Source: Candidatus Sneabacter namystus (GTDB lineage Bacteria; Pseudomonadota; Alphaproteobacteria; Rickettsiales; Rickettsiaceae). From it: a DNA stretch of 64,000 nucleotides. The translations under genes and the position numbers were made by a program. How positions within the stretch are numbered: the stretch's first letter is position 1; each line of letters begins with the position of its first letter. The stretch is taken from NCBI RefSeq assembly GCF_008189685.1, contig NZ_CP043312.1, positions 62,001 to 126,000 on the forward strand, read 5' to 3'. Shown here one piece after another: positions 36,330-46,102 of the stretch. Under the pieces are notes generated by a model, which was given only the letters and a program-made list of their open reading frames with translations, was not told the DNA's origin and made no database searches.

Positions 36330-38546
36330 TCAACTTTGCTGGCTATCTTCTTCTGAAGTTGCTACGGCGGCTGCAGCTTCACAAGCAGTATTTACAGCTA
36401 TAAGGCCCGCAAGAGCACTTCTATACATATCGCCCCTTGAGTCAGATATCGCTATCTCTTCTTCTTCTTTTAAGGCTACTAAACTTAAAAACGTTTTATT
36501 TATACGACTTTGGTCCGGAAGAATAAATTCTCCACCAGCATCTGTATAACTACACCTAACAGCATCATTCGCTTTTTTAAAAGAAAGCTCGACAACCTTA
36601 TGTTTATAAGAATAACAAGATTCATCACATACAAAATTAGAAGAAGCCTTTAACCTAGAATAAAACTTAGACAATGAAGCAGGAACTGGATCAATTTTTA
36701 CTTTATCAAAGCGTAAATCAAAATCATAGACTACAAGTCTAAGAGGATCTGATTGTTCTTCTTCTCGTATAACATCTTCTCTCACATTTTTAGATTTTCC
36801 GCACATAACTTGATACTGACTTAAACGCACAATTTTCGACAGCTTGAAAGAATGAGAAGATTCACGAATTACAGCAAGTGCACTACTCCAATCATCATCC
36901 ACAATGAAGTTGCTATAACTTTCGCTAAAGCTGTCTAAATCAAGTACCTGACTACATTTTGGATTATTGTAAGCCTTCCATACACCACTGTGCTTGCTCC
37001 AAAACACTCCTTTGGGAATATCATCAAAGCAAACATTGCGACCTTGCGCTGAATCACTATTGTCGATAATTCTAGCCTGTTCTCCATATTGATAAAGTAA
37101 GTCAACAAAAGCGTTACCTTCGGCAAACCATAGCTGTTTTATAAAATTTTCACCAAAAAACAAAATGGGACGCTCATGAGCAGGAAAACTTGTACCAAAC
37201 TGCAACACTTCTACGGTATTGTAACGCTCAAAAGTCATAGAAAAATAATTCGAGAAGGGCTTATCAGCCTTCCATAACCCTCTTTCTTCTGCTAATGGAG
37301 GTGACATTTCATACCCTTTGTTGACAAAAGAGAGCTCCTCTTTTATTGGTAAACCTGTGCAAACTTCATAATGGGGTTTTTGAACCTTCCAATGAGGAAA
37401 AACATCTAATTCTTCAACAAGAAGTTCTTTTAACGGGTAAATAATAATCTTCTCTTGTAATTCATAAGAGTCACTTTCTCTTGCTGCTTGCACTTTCTCA
37501 GAAAACGCAACTAAGTCATCTCCGAATTTCATATTAAAACAATGATCAGCTCCGTATTTTCCCACTAACTCACCTATAACGGAGTCGGAAACACATTCTT
37601 CAAAACGAGTTATTCCTTTTTGTGCTAACTTAAAAGATCCAAAATAATTGTGAATCTTTTGCTCGCTCGCTTCTTTTATAGTTAATAAATTCGTATTGCC
37701 AACAAAATAACTTGGACCATCTATTGTAAATTTATAATCTGGTACACGAACGTCTGATACATGAAATTTAACAGGACATCCAGATTCCCTTATATCGTTA
37801 ATCTGTTCAACGATTCTATCTGGCTCCATGCGAAGCAATACAAGGCTTTGTGGAAGTATTAAATTTCCAGAGAACTTTCCACCCCAGTCTCTAGATGTTT
37901 GCTCAACGTACGTAAAAAGACCTTGTAAATTACTCACGCTATAACTTACAAAGGCGTGAAAGTTAGAACCACTTTCTGATATAGATTTGTCAAAATCTTT
38001 TGTACACATCATGTTGTTGTAAGCTTTCCACTCGCCTGTATCATCTTTTCCAAGAAAAACCCCTTTTGCAAATAGTAAATCTTTTCTTTCTTTCTCTTCT
38101 AAAGACTCATTAACACAAATTTTTTTCATCCTAGAACCACATGCAAGGTCATTATACAGATCCAAGAAATCATTTCCCATGCTGTACCATAAGTAGCGCA
38201 GCAAAGTTTTAGAAACTGAAACTTTTGGGGAAAAGTCTTGCTCAAGCACACTAGAAAGATTACTCAAAACTCTAAAAACATTTTCTTCTTCCTCTGGGTG
38301 TAAACCATACCGCGCTGATATAGATACTGTGTCTGCACAATGTGTAGAAGGGGTAAATGCGATCCATGGTCTATATTCATAACCATCCAGTGTTAAAGGT
38401 CCATACAACTTTAGTCTACTTCCACAAAGTTCCTTTTCTAAAGGAGTTGTAACCTCATAACTCTCACCTTCGATGGGACCGCCCACCTTTAAGTTTTCTA
38501 GCATGGCTCTGACATCTTCCGTATCTTTTACTGAAATCATCACCAT
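36330..38546 (-). CDS. Large orphan protein with internal duplication, 738 aa
   Basis: No recognised family, signal peptide or membrane segment. Two related halves are visible. LWYSMGNDFLDLYNDL...AKGVFLG...GEWKAYNN...SISESGSNF lies around residues 120-190. LWFAEGNAFVDLLYQY...PKGVFWSKHSGVWKAYNN...SFSESYSNF lies around residues 470-545. The C-terminus ends in an Ala-rich stretch and an acidic SEEDSQQS tail. It converges with the ATP-grasp genes after 72 bp and its start faces the putative origin. A large cytosolic or secreted host-interaction protein is possible; nothing proves it. Confidence 0.7.
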   Translation of the reverse strand: MVMISVKDTEDVRAMLENLKVGGPIEGESYEVTTPLEKELCGSRLKLYGPLTLDGYEYRPWIAFTPSTHCADTVSISARYGLHPEEEENVFRVLSNLSSVLEQDFSPKVSVSKTLLRYLWYSMGNDFLDLYNDLACGSRMKKICVNESLEEKERKDLLFAKGVFLGKDDTGEWKAYNNMMCTKDFDKSISESGSNFHAFVSYSVSNLQGLFTYVEQTSRDWGGKFSGNLILPQSLVLLRMEPDRIVEQINDIRESGCPVKFHVSDVRVPDYKFTIDGPSYFVGNTNLLTIKEASEQKIHNYFGSFKLAQKGITRFEECVSDSVIGELVGKYGADHCFNMKFGDDLVAFSEKVQAARESDSYELQEKIIIYPLKELLVEELDVFPHWKVQKPHYEVCTGLPIKEELSFVNKGYEMSPPLAEERGLWKADKPFSNYFSMTFERYNTVEVLQFGTSFPAHERPILFFGENFIKQLWFAEGNAFVDLLYQYGEQARIIDNSDSAQGRNVCFDDIPKGVFWSKHSGVWKAYNNPKCSQVLDLDSFSESYSNFIVDDDWSSALAVIRESSHSFKLSKIVRLSQYQVMCGKSKNVREDVIREEEQSDPLRLVVYDFDLRFDKVKIDPVPASLSKFYSRLKASSNFVCDESCYSYKHKVVELSFKKANDAVRCSYTDAGGEFILPDQSRINKTFLSLVALKEEEEIAISDSRGDMYRSALAGLIAVNTACEAAAAVATSEEDSQQS

Positions 38547-39125
38547 GTTAGACCTATTTTAAAAGTTTATGGTATTCGGATACGTCTATTCTACTAACAA
38601 ATATAGTAAACTACCACCTAATAAATGAAAAACGATTGGTACTGATGATCATCTCATTTTATCCACTGTCACTAATAAAATAATATATAAATATATTATA
38701 TTTATGTTGTGGTAGGGTATGTGTAGAAAGTTATAAAGCACTTATCATAAGTATGAGTTTGCTTTATCTTTTCACGCAAAACAGATGTAGAAGGCCTTAG
38801 GGCATTGAGTAAAAATGAAAGGTCTTTAAATTCATGATACATTGCGGAATTGTTGTTGAAAACATGTTAAAAGTTATTGGAAAAATATTTAAGTAGGTTT
38901 ATAAATGATGGTTATTCACAAAACAATCCACAATACTGAAAAAGCGAGGAACGCTAAATTTGGATTAAAAACCACCGTTTTATCTCTATATGTAGTATAT
39001 CAGGTTTTATTACACTTCCTTTCGGTGTTCTATTTATCCACAAAAAGTTATGCATTAATTTGTTCTTAACTTTTTGTAAAAATTCCTGATCCTTCTTTTT
39101 GTAAGTTAACTATTTTTTTTACCAA
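38547..39125. other. Probable chromosomal replication origin (oriC)
   Basis: 579-bp divergent intergenic region. It holds DnaA boxes TTATTCACA (38912-38920) and TTATCCACA (39034-39042). Weaker ones are TTATCCACT (38659-38667), TGTGTAGAA (38720-38728, reverse) and CAATCCACA (38924-38932). There is an AT-rich tract at 38680-38705 and a full CtrA box. Strand asymmetry flips around it: single 60-base lines within minus-strand genes counted by hand give C 18/G 5 on the left (13141) but C 12/G 10 (45121) and C 10/G 10 (44521) on the right. Plus-strand genes go from C 13/G 8 (20761) to C 6/G 15 (54361). This is the direction expected at an origin. Confidence 0.7.
39055..39069. promoter_or_regulatory. 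CtrA binding site in the origin region
   Basis: TTAA-TTTGTTC-TTAA, an exact match to the TTAA-N7-TTAA CtrA consensus, 12 bp from the perfect DnaA box at 39034-39042. A 7/8 match, CTAA-N7-TTAA, lies at 38954-38968. Origins controlled by both DnaA and CtrA are known in Caulobacter and proposed in Wolbachia. Confidence 0.65.
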
Positions 39126-41111
39126 TTGAGCATGCATTTTTCTATTAAAAGCAATAATATACCGGCAGGTGATCAACCAAAAGCTATTGCATCTATTACT
39201 TCAGGTTTAAGTTATAAACATCAAAACCAGACGCTTCTTGGTATTACCGGTTCTGGTAAAACTTTCACTATGGCAAAAGTGATAGAATCTTCTGGAAGGC
39301 CTGCGTTGATAATTACCTCTAACAAAACTTTAGCAATGCAGCTATTTAATGAGATGAGGGAATTATTTCCTCATAATGCTGTGGAATTTTTTGTATCATA
39401 TTACGATTATTATCAGCCTGAAGCATATTTACCAAGAACTGATACCTATATAGAAAAGGATTCTGCGATCAACGAATACATAGATTTTTTACGTCACTCT
39501 GCTACAGTTTCTGTCCTAGAAAGAAAGGACTTTATAGTAGTATCTTCTGTATCTTGCATATATGGATTGGGAGGACCTGAGGCTTACCAAGAAATGACCT
39601 TATCTTTCGAAGTTGGATCTTCTTATCCTCGTACCTCATTATTTCAATCTATAGCGACATTACAGTATGCGCGTAACGATCTAGAGTTTGTCAGGGGTAA
39701 TTTCAGAGTTTTAGGAAGTAATATAGACATTTTTCCTTCTAATTACGACAAAAAGGCAATACGTCTTACATTCGATGAAGATACTTTGCAAAGTATCTCA
39801 GAAATAGATGCTATAACCTCTTCTACCTTAAACAAACTTGATAAGTTTAAACTGTATGCTAGCTCTCATTATACTACTCCGCGCAGCATAATACGTAATG
39901 TTATACCTTCTATTAGAGAGGAATTAAAAGAAAGATGCAAAGAATTAGAAGGAAAAGGCAAAATTCTAGAATCACAAAGATTAAGTCATAGAACTAATAT
40001 GGATTTAGAAATGCTAGAAGTCACAGGACATTGTAAAGGAATAGAAAATTATTCAAGATATCTAACCAATAGGCCTCCTGGTTGTCATCCTCCTACTTTA
40101 TTTGAATATTTACCAAAAAATACTGTCTGCTTTGTTGATGAAAGTCACATCACGTTACCTCAAATTTCTGCTATGTATAGAGGTGACTTAGCTAGAAAAA
40201 CGACACTGATAGATTATGGATTTCGTTTACCATCTGCTGCTGATAATAGACCACTGAAATTTTCAGAATGGGATTCTATGAGAGGGCAGACTATTTTTGT
40301 TTCTGCTACTCCTGGAGAATTAGAAAGAAAGCTTTCTGGTGATCAAGTTATAGAACAAATTATTAGGCCAACTGGTTTATTAGATCCATTATGTATCGTA
40401 AAACCTGCTAAAAATCAGGTAGAAGATTTAATAAATGAGATAAAGTTATGTATTCATTCTTCTCAAAGAGTTTTGGTCACCACTTTGACAAAAAAGATGG
40501 CGGAAAATTTGACAGAGTATTTGAAAGAGTTGAACTATAAGGCTTCTTATATGCATTCTGATGTTAAAGTGTTTGAAAGAATGAACATCATTAATGATTT
40601 AAGGTCTGGTGTAATAGATGTTTTAGTCGGAATAAACTTATTGCGAGAGGGTATTGACATACCAGAATGTGCTCTTATTGCAATCTTAGATGCTGATAAA
40701 GAAGGTTTTTTGAGATCTGAAACATCTCTAATTCAGACAATTGGTAGGGTGTCTAGAAATGCGAACGGAAGAGTCGTACTTTACGCAGATGTAATAACCG
40801 CATCTATAAAAAAGGCTGTTACTATTACACAAAACCGCAGGGAAAGACAGATTGTATATAATAAAGCAAATGGTATTATTCCGAAAACTATTGAAAAATC
40901 ATTCTCTTCTTTCATTAAAGAAGGTCAAGATGAAAGTGATAAAAACAACACACATACCTTTAGCAGTGAAAAACAACTTGGAAAACGTATTAAGAAAATT
41001 AAAGCCCTTATGCTCAAGGCGGCAAATAACTTAGAGTTTGAAGAGGCTGCAAAATTAAGAGATGAGATCTCATCTCTAGAAAAGCAAGCGGCTATGTTAC
41101 TAGGCAAGTAG
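39126..41111 (+). CDS. uvrB: Excinuclease ABC subunit B
   Basis: 661 aa nucleotide-excision repair helicase. Seen: Walker [13 protein letters not shown], the damage-clamping beta-hairpin region [22 protein letters not shown] (abridged [12 protein letters not shown]), CFVDESH, helicase motif [11 protein letters not shown] (usually QTIGRAARN) and the C-terminal UVR domain [13 protein letters not shown] that contacts UvrC. Full length. It is the first gene right of the putative origin. Two substitutions (Val, Ser) in motif VI are unusual but conservative. Confidence 0.96.
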   Translation: MSMHFSIKSNNIPAGDQPKAIASITSGLSYKHQNQTLLGITGSGKTFTMAKVIESSGRPALIITSNKTLAMQLFNEMRELFPHNAVEFFVSYYDYYQPEAYLPRTDTYIEKDSAINEYIDFLRHSATVSVLERKDFIVVSSVSCIYGLGGPEAYQEMTLSFEVGSSYPRTSLFQSIATLQYARNDLEFVRGNFRVLGSNIDIFPSNYDKKAIRLTFDEDTLQSISEIDAITSSTLNKLDKFKLYASSHYTTPRSIIRNVIPSIREELKERCKELEGKGKILESQRLSHRTNMDLEMLEVTGHCKGIENYSRYLTNRPPGCHPPTLFEYLPKNTVCFVDESHITLPQISAMYRGDLARKTTLIDYGFRLPSAADNRPLKFSEWDSMRGQTIFVSATPGELERKLSGDQVIEQIIRPTGLLDPLCIVKPAKNQVEDLINEIKLCIHSSQRVLVTTLTKKMAENLTEYLKELNYKASYMHSDVKVFERMNIINDLRSGVIDVLVGINLLREGIDIPECALIAILDADKEGFLRSETSLIQTIGRVSRNANGRVVLYADVITASIKKAVTITQNRRERQIVYNKANGIIPKTIEKSFSSFIKEGQDESDKNNTHTFSSEKQLGKRIKKIKALMLKAANNLEFEEAAKLRDEISSLEKQAAMLLGK

Positions 41112-41114
41112 CTT

Positions 41115-41819
41115 TTAGTTGTTTGTATCGCAAGGTTCGATATCTTTTAGCATGTGCCCTCTTCCCCAGACTGTTTCTATGTAATTTACACCTCCTGATG
41201 CATCGGATAGTTTTTTCCGTAACTTACATACAAATACGTCTATGATCTTAACATCTGGCTCTTCTCTACCTCTGTAAAGATGATTTAAGAACATTTCTTT
41301 ACTTACTACAGTACCTTTTCTTAAAGCCAGAAGGTGTAATATGGTGTACTCACTGTTGGTGAGTTTAAGTGGTTTACCTTCCACCTCAACACTTTTTGCA
41401 TCTAAATTAATGACAACCTTATCAAACCTTATCGTAGAGTCAGACAACCCTTTTGATCTTCTTATAATGGCTTTTATTCGAGCGACTAGTTCTTCTTTAT
41501 CAAAAGGTTTCGTTAGATAGTCATCTGCCCCTATACTAAACCCACGTATTTTTTTCTCTGGGCTTGTAAGGCCAGAAAGAATCAACACAGGTGCTTGAAC
41601 TTTTGCAGCTCTCAACCTGAGTAATACCTCATACCCATCTACATCAGGCAGTACTAGATCCAATATAATTAAGTCATAGTCATGTATCTTTGCTATTTCT
41701 AAACCCTCGGTACCTATGTGAGCTGTATCACAAATCATATTATGAGAGGTGAGTATTAGTTCCACAGACCGTGCTGTTATTGGATCATCTTCTATGAGTA
41801 AAACTTTACTTTCCATCAA
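41115..41819 (-). CDS. ctrA: Cell-cycle response regulator CtrA
   Basis: 234 aa OmpR-type regulator: receiver domain with acidic pocket IEDD (9-12), phosphoacceptor Asp54 in LIILDLVLPD, LILSGL and YLTKPF. The winged-helix DNA-binding domain reads LTNSEYTILHLLALRKGTVVSKEMFLNHLY and EPDVKIIDVFVCKLRKKL ending ETVWGRGHML, near-identical to CtrA. It is the master regulator of the alphaproteobacterial cell cycle, phosphorylated through CckA-ChpT, binding TTAA-N7-TTAA. It lies 2 kb from a candidate CtrA-bound origin. Confidence 0.95.
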   Translation of the reverse strand: MMESKVLLIEDDPITARSVELILTSHNMICDTAHIGTEGLEIAKIHDYDLIILDLVLPDVDGYEVLLRLRAAKVQAPVLILSGLTSPEKKIRGFSIGADDYLTKPFDKEELVARIKAIIRRSKGLSDSTIRFDKVVINLDAKSVEVEGKPLKLTNSEYTILHLLALRKGTVVSKEMFLNHLYRGREEPDVKIIDVFVCKLRKKLSDASGGVNYIETVWGRGHMLKDIEPCDTNN

Positions 41820-42116
41820 TTTAAAATGTTATAATTTTAGGCTTTATACAATAATTACATCAAATGCACGTCTAGGTTAAGTAACTTTCTAAAACATAAA
41901 CCTTAAAAGTACATCTTGTTTTTCAACTAAAGCTAGTACTTCTTTAAACAAAGATCTAATATATGACACATATATTATAGATATACAACTCTACAACAAA
42001 TTTTCTTATAAGAGAAGAGATTAATTCTAAATTCTTTGTTCAATTTTTAGTTGATATAATTTCTTATACCATAAGTTGATACATGACTTCAAATATAAAA
42101 TTATTATAATTTTCAC

Positions 42117-43538
42117 TTATTCTAGAATTTTTATTTTTTCCCAAGTTGTAGACCCATCTATATTATCTAAAACTCTTATACCAAGTGCCTCTAAGTTGTT
42201 ACGTATATCATCTGCTTTTTTCCAATTTTTTTGTTCTTTAGCAACTTTACGTTCTTCAAGTAATTTATTTATTTGTTTTTGTTTGTCAGAAGATACAACG
42301 TCTGTATCGTAGTTGTATAACTCTGGAGTTAAGAATCCTAAGAAATTTGTACTTGCAATAAAATCTTTAGCAAGTTTTTCATTTTTTCTCGAGGTATCTT
42401 TGTTTAATTGTTTTGCAGTATTGAATACATATTCAATTGCAAGGTGAGAATTCATATCATCTAGAAGAGGTGATAGAAGTTGTTCTGGTAATGTTTGACT
42501 AGCTATATCTTTTTTTGAGAATCTTTCCTTATAAGAACTATTGATACTTTTGACAACTTTGTATATGTAAGCAATCTTTTTTTTTGCCTCTGCAAGCGAT
42601 TGCATAGAAAAATGCAATGGTTTTCTATAATGAGTGTTTAGTATCATTAACCTTATGATAGGGGCTTGAACGCCTTGATTACGCAAATCTTGTACCGTTA
42701 CAAAGTTGTTTAATGATTTACTCATTTTTTCGTTTCCATGTGTTAAAAAACCGCTATGCACCCAATATTTTGCATGCTTAGATCCAGGAAAGGCAGCTGT
42801 ACTTTGAGCTATTTCGTTTGTGTGATGAGGGAAAATTAAATCTACGCCACCGCCATGGATGTCAAAATCTTTTCCCAATAATGCATGACTCATGGCGGAA
42901 CATTCTATATGCCAACCTGGCCTTCCTTTGCCCCAAGGACTGTCGAATGTGTCTTCATTTCTTTCATTATTTTTTGCGGATTTCCATAAAACAAAGTCAC
43001 ATTTACTAATTTTCCCTGCTTCGCTTGCACAGTCTGCTACTATATCTTCGTATTTTCTTCCGGATAAATGTGTATACTGTTGTCCTAGCTTTTTTACTGC
43101 AAAATACACCTGCCCATCTGACACGTACGCATACTCCTTACTTATTAATACAGATATCATCTGTATCATTTCTTTTACATACTCTGTAGCTTTTGGTTGA
43201 TGATCAGGTATTAAGCAGTTTAAATACCGCTCATCTGCATGAAAATTTTTTATTGTGGTTTTTGTTAAATCTGTAGTACTTATATTTAGTTTTTGTGCTC
43301 TTTGAATAATTTTATCATCTATATCAGTTATATTTCGTACGTATGTAACATGTTGGTCTCCATAAAGATATATAAGAATTCTGTATAGTAGATCATATAC
43401 TATGCTAGCTCTCGCATTTCCAAGATGTATTAGATCGTATACTGTAGGACCACATACATACATTTTTACGTGCTCCTTATTTAACGGAAAAAATTCTTGC
43501 TTAGTTTTTGTAAGGCTATTGTATAAGAAAAACTTCAT
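42117..43538 (-). CDS. cysS: Cysteinyl-tRNA synthetase
   Basis: 473 aa class Ia synthetase. Seen: YVCGPTVYDLIHLGNARA (zinc Cys and the HIGH-like HLGN), GRPGWHIECSAM, GGGVDLIFPHHTNEIAQ (zinc ligands) and EKMSKSLNNF (KMSKS). Normal length with the usual helical C-terminal domain. Stands alone on the minus strand. Confidence 0.97.
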   Translation of the reverse strand: MKFFLYNSLTKTKQEFFPLNKEHVKMYVCGPTVYDLIHLGNARASIVYDLLYRILIYLYGDQHVTYVRNITDIDDKIIQRAQKLNISTTDLTKTTIKNFHADERYLNCLIPDHQPKATEYVKEMIQMISVLISKEYAYVSDGQVYFAVKKLGQQYTHLSGRKYEDIVADCASEAGKISKCDFVLWKSAKNNERNEDTFDSPWGKGRPGWHIECSAMSHALLGKDFDIHGGGVDLIFPHHTNEIAQSTAAFPGSKHAKYWVHSGFLTHGNEKMSKSLNNFVTVQDLRNQGVQAPIIRLMILNTHYRKPLHFSMQSLAEAKKKIAYIYKVVKSINSSYKERFSKKDIASQTLPEQLLSPLLDDMNSHLAIEYVFNTAKQLNKDTSRKNEKLAKDFIASTNFLGFLTPELYNYDTDVVSSDKQKQINKLLEERKVAKEQKNWKKADDIRNNLEALGIRVLDNIDGSTTWEKIKILE

Positions 43539-43759
43539 AGTGTTTTTAAGTGAGTTGATTTAGAATGTTGTGGCAGATGTTAGGTATAAGTATTTTATGT
43601 TTGGTTATTTTACTGTTTCCAAATATTTAATTTACAAAAAGTCAGTAGAAGATTATTTTTTATAGGGGATTGTACGTGTGTCTTTGTACTGACTATAAAT
43701 CATAAATAAGATTCCCCTTTCTAGTGTATAGATTTATTTGAAAAATAGCAGATACCGAG

Positions 43760-44260
43760 ATGTTTAAAAAGAGATTTATAGATCTTATTTTTGTAAGTAG
43801 TAGAAAATTTTTAGTTCTGTTTTTATTTTCATCTTTGATTTGGTTGTTTACGGTCTTGGTTACTGCCGTTAAATCTACCTTTGGTTATGTAGGTTGTGCT
43901 CCAAGTCTAGAATTTATCGTTTTTGCTTATCTTGCCTCATTAGAAAGGAACCATTTCTTATCAGCATTTTTATATGGGCTTTTTGTGGATTTAGCACTAT
44001 CACGACCTGTCGGTATTAGTGCATCAGTGTTTTTATTTTGCTATTTGTTTTTTGTTTTTGCTAACGGTATAAGTAAATCATTTGGTCGATTTGTTACAAA
44101 ATGGGTGAAGTTTATTTTACTTCTAGCATTTTCTTATTTTCTTTATTCGATTATATGCCCCCCTGTATCTCTTTTGGGATTTTTGTACACGTTATTACTG
44201 AGTCCTTTTGTAACTCTTGTTTTAGATTTAGTACGGAATGACAAATCTACGTTTTTTTAG
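43760..44260 (+). CDS. mreD: Probable rod shape-determining protein MreD
   Basis: 166 aa, very hydrophobic, about five membrane segments. The centre reads FLSAFLYGLFVDLALSRPVGISASVFLFCYLFF, matching the MreD pattern of a GLxVDL...PLG(I/L)SA loop between two helices (core GLFVDLALSRPVGISA). MreD works with MreC and the Rod complex in lateral wall synthesis, which would suit PBP1A and dapE in this window. No mreB, mreC or PBP2 is adjacent, so the assignment rests on the motif and length only. Confidence 0.65.
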   Translation: MFKKRFIDLIFVSSRKFLVLFLFSSLIWLFTVLVTAVKSTFGYVGCAPSLEFIVFAYLASLERNHFLSAFLYGLFVDLALSRPVGISASVFLFCYLFFVFANGISKSFGRFVTKWVKFILLLAFSYFLYSIICPPVSLLGFLYTLLLSPFVTLVLDLVRNDKSTFF

Positions 44261-44271
44261 TTTAGAGTAGT

Positions 44272-45984
44272 TTACTCAGACTCTCGTTTTAGCATTTTAT
44301 AGTTTGCATCTCTGTAGTTATTTTTTATTCTACTTATTTCTTTTAAGCTAATTCCGCGATCATTTAGTATTGTACTTGCAAGTTGTAACCCTGCTTCTTG
44401 CGATGCTGGTACAATCTTTGTCACTCCTGCTTCATATAATTTTGCTGCGTTACTAAGATTTGCTGCATATGCTGAGATTGGTAACTCTTTGTATTGCTCT
44501 GATATTATTTTTGCAGTTTTTTTCAGTTCTATAAAATTACCAGTTGTGATAAGGACCGAATGAGCTTTATCTATTCTAGCTGCATGTAGAGTAGCGATAT
44601 TTGAGATATTACCTTGAAAGATAGGTATACCTTTTTGCTGAGCACTTTTTACACAATGTTCATTATCATCTATAACAACATACTGAATTCCATGAAAATC
44701 TAGTACTTTGGAGATCATTTTTGCAGCCTGATTAAATCCTAGTATTAATACATGGTTTGAGATATCTACGGTACCTGATTTAATGGGCTCTAGTGGATTT
44801 AGGTCATCATCATCTAGGCACACGCTAATCTTATTTCCTATCGCTGATAATAACGGTGTGAGTGCCATAGAAAACGCTACTGTAACAAGTATAATTTTGC
44901 CCACCTCTGGATTTATCAGACTACCTTTAATCAAGTGTTCACATAATATAAATGCAAATTCACTTCCTTGAGCTAGTAGCAGTCCTGCCTGTATTGCCAC
45001 ACTTTTTCTTAATTTAAAGAGCAGACAAAGTAGTACTATTATAATACTTTTAATCAAGGTCAGTGATATTGTGCAAAGTATTACTTTTCCGATTTGTTGG
45101 TATATGTATTGTATATCTAGTGTCTTCATGCCAACTGACATGAAAAATAGTCCTAGTAGTAGCCCTTTAAACGGATATATGCTTTCTTTTGCCTGCTGAC
45201 TAAACTCTGTTTCTGCAACTAGTATTCCTGCAGTAAATGCTCCCAGTGCTAATGAAACGCCAAAATATTGTGTACTCCATGCACCTGCAAGGACTATTAG
45301 TAATGTGGCCGAGACAAAGAGTTCACTATTTGACGTTTGTGTATTATGTGATATTGCCCTAAAGAGTGGTCTTAGTAATAACCTTCCTGCAACAGATATA
45401 ATAACTAAGACAGCTATAGCTTTTAACGTAGCAAATATAATTGCTTGGACAATGGATTCTCCGGATGTATCTCTCAATAAAATTCCTGTTATGACAAGTA
45501 ATGGTACTACAGTGAAATCTTGTTGCAGAAGCATTGCCAAACTAATTCTTCCGAGTTGGGTAGACTCCTTTTGCATCTCTTTTATCACTTCTAGGACAAC
45601 TGCTGTTGACGATAAAGACAGCCCCATTCCAACTATTACAGCAACGTTTACGTTAAAATTAAGTAATAACAGTATGAGAAATATGATTCCTGACGTTATA
45701 GCGACTTGTAGCGAACCTAGACCAAAAACATATTTACTCATGTCTTTGAGCCTTTCTAACGAAAGTTCTAGGCCTATTGCAAACAGCAAGAAGACTACCC
45801 CAAATTCTCCTAAGAATTCAGTTTTATTCGAAGATACAATTTTCAATCCGTGATCTCCTATTACCGCCCCTGCTGTAAGATATCCTAACACAGGACTTAA
45901 ATTGAGCCTTTTAAAGGCAACAACTACAAATACAGATCCTGCTAACAATACAATTATCTGTGCTAGCAAACCAAAATCTTGCAT
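44272..45984 (-). CDS. Monovalent cation:proton antiporter, CPA2 family (KefB/YbaL-type)
   Basis: 570 aa. About 12 membrane helices (VLGYLTAGAVIGDHGL, LLFAIGLELSLERL, GMGLSLSSTAVVLEV, LALGAFTAGILVAETEF) followed by a cytosolic RCK/TrkA-N domain with the Rossmann start HVLILGFNQAAKMISKVL and GIPIFQGNISN. Exchanges K+ or Na+ for H+ across the inner membrane, gated by nucleotide binding. The C-terminus is short, ending after the RCK domain. Converges with the mreD-like gene after 11 bp. Confidence 0.92.
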   Translation of the reverse strand: MQDFGLLAQIIVLLAGSVFVVVAFKRLNLSPVLGYLTAGAVIGDHGLKIVSSNKTEFLGEFGVVFLLFAIGLELSLERLKDMSKYVFGLGSLQVAITSGIIFLILLLLNFNVNVAVIVGMGLSLSSTAVVLEVIKEMQKESTQLGRISLAMLLQQDFTVVPLLVITGILLRDTSGESIVQAIIFATLKAIAVLVIISVAGRLLLRPLFRAISHNTQTSNSELFVSATLLIVLAGAWSTQYFGVSLALGAFTAGILVAETEFSQQAKESIYPFKGLLLGLFFMSVGMKTLDIQYIYQQIGKVILCTISLTLIKSIIIVLLCLLFKLRKSVAIQAGLLLAQGSEFAFILCEHLIKGSLINPEVGKIILVTVAFSMALTPLLSAIGNKISVCLDDDDLNPLEPIKSGTVDISNHVLILGFNQAAKMISKVLDFHGIQYVVIDDNEHCVKSAQQKGIPIFQGNISNIATLHAARIDKAHSVLITTGNFIELKKTAKIISEQYKELPISAYAANLSNAAKLYEAGVTKIVPASQEAGLQLASTILNDRGISLKEISRIKNNYRDANYKMLKRESE

Positions 45985-46102
45985 ATGTTAGTAGTATATA
46001 GTCTAAGTAAGGTATTTAAATGCACATGCACCAGGGTACCAATGTTTCAGCTAAAGTGCAAATTGGCGTTTTACATTTTAGAGTTCATTTTTGTATAGCA
46101 TT

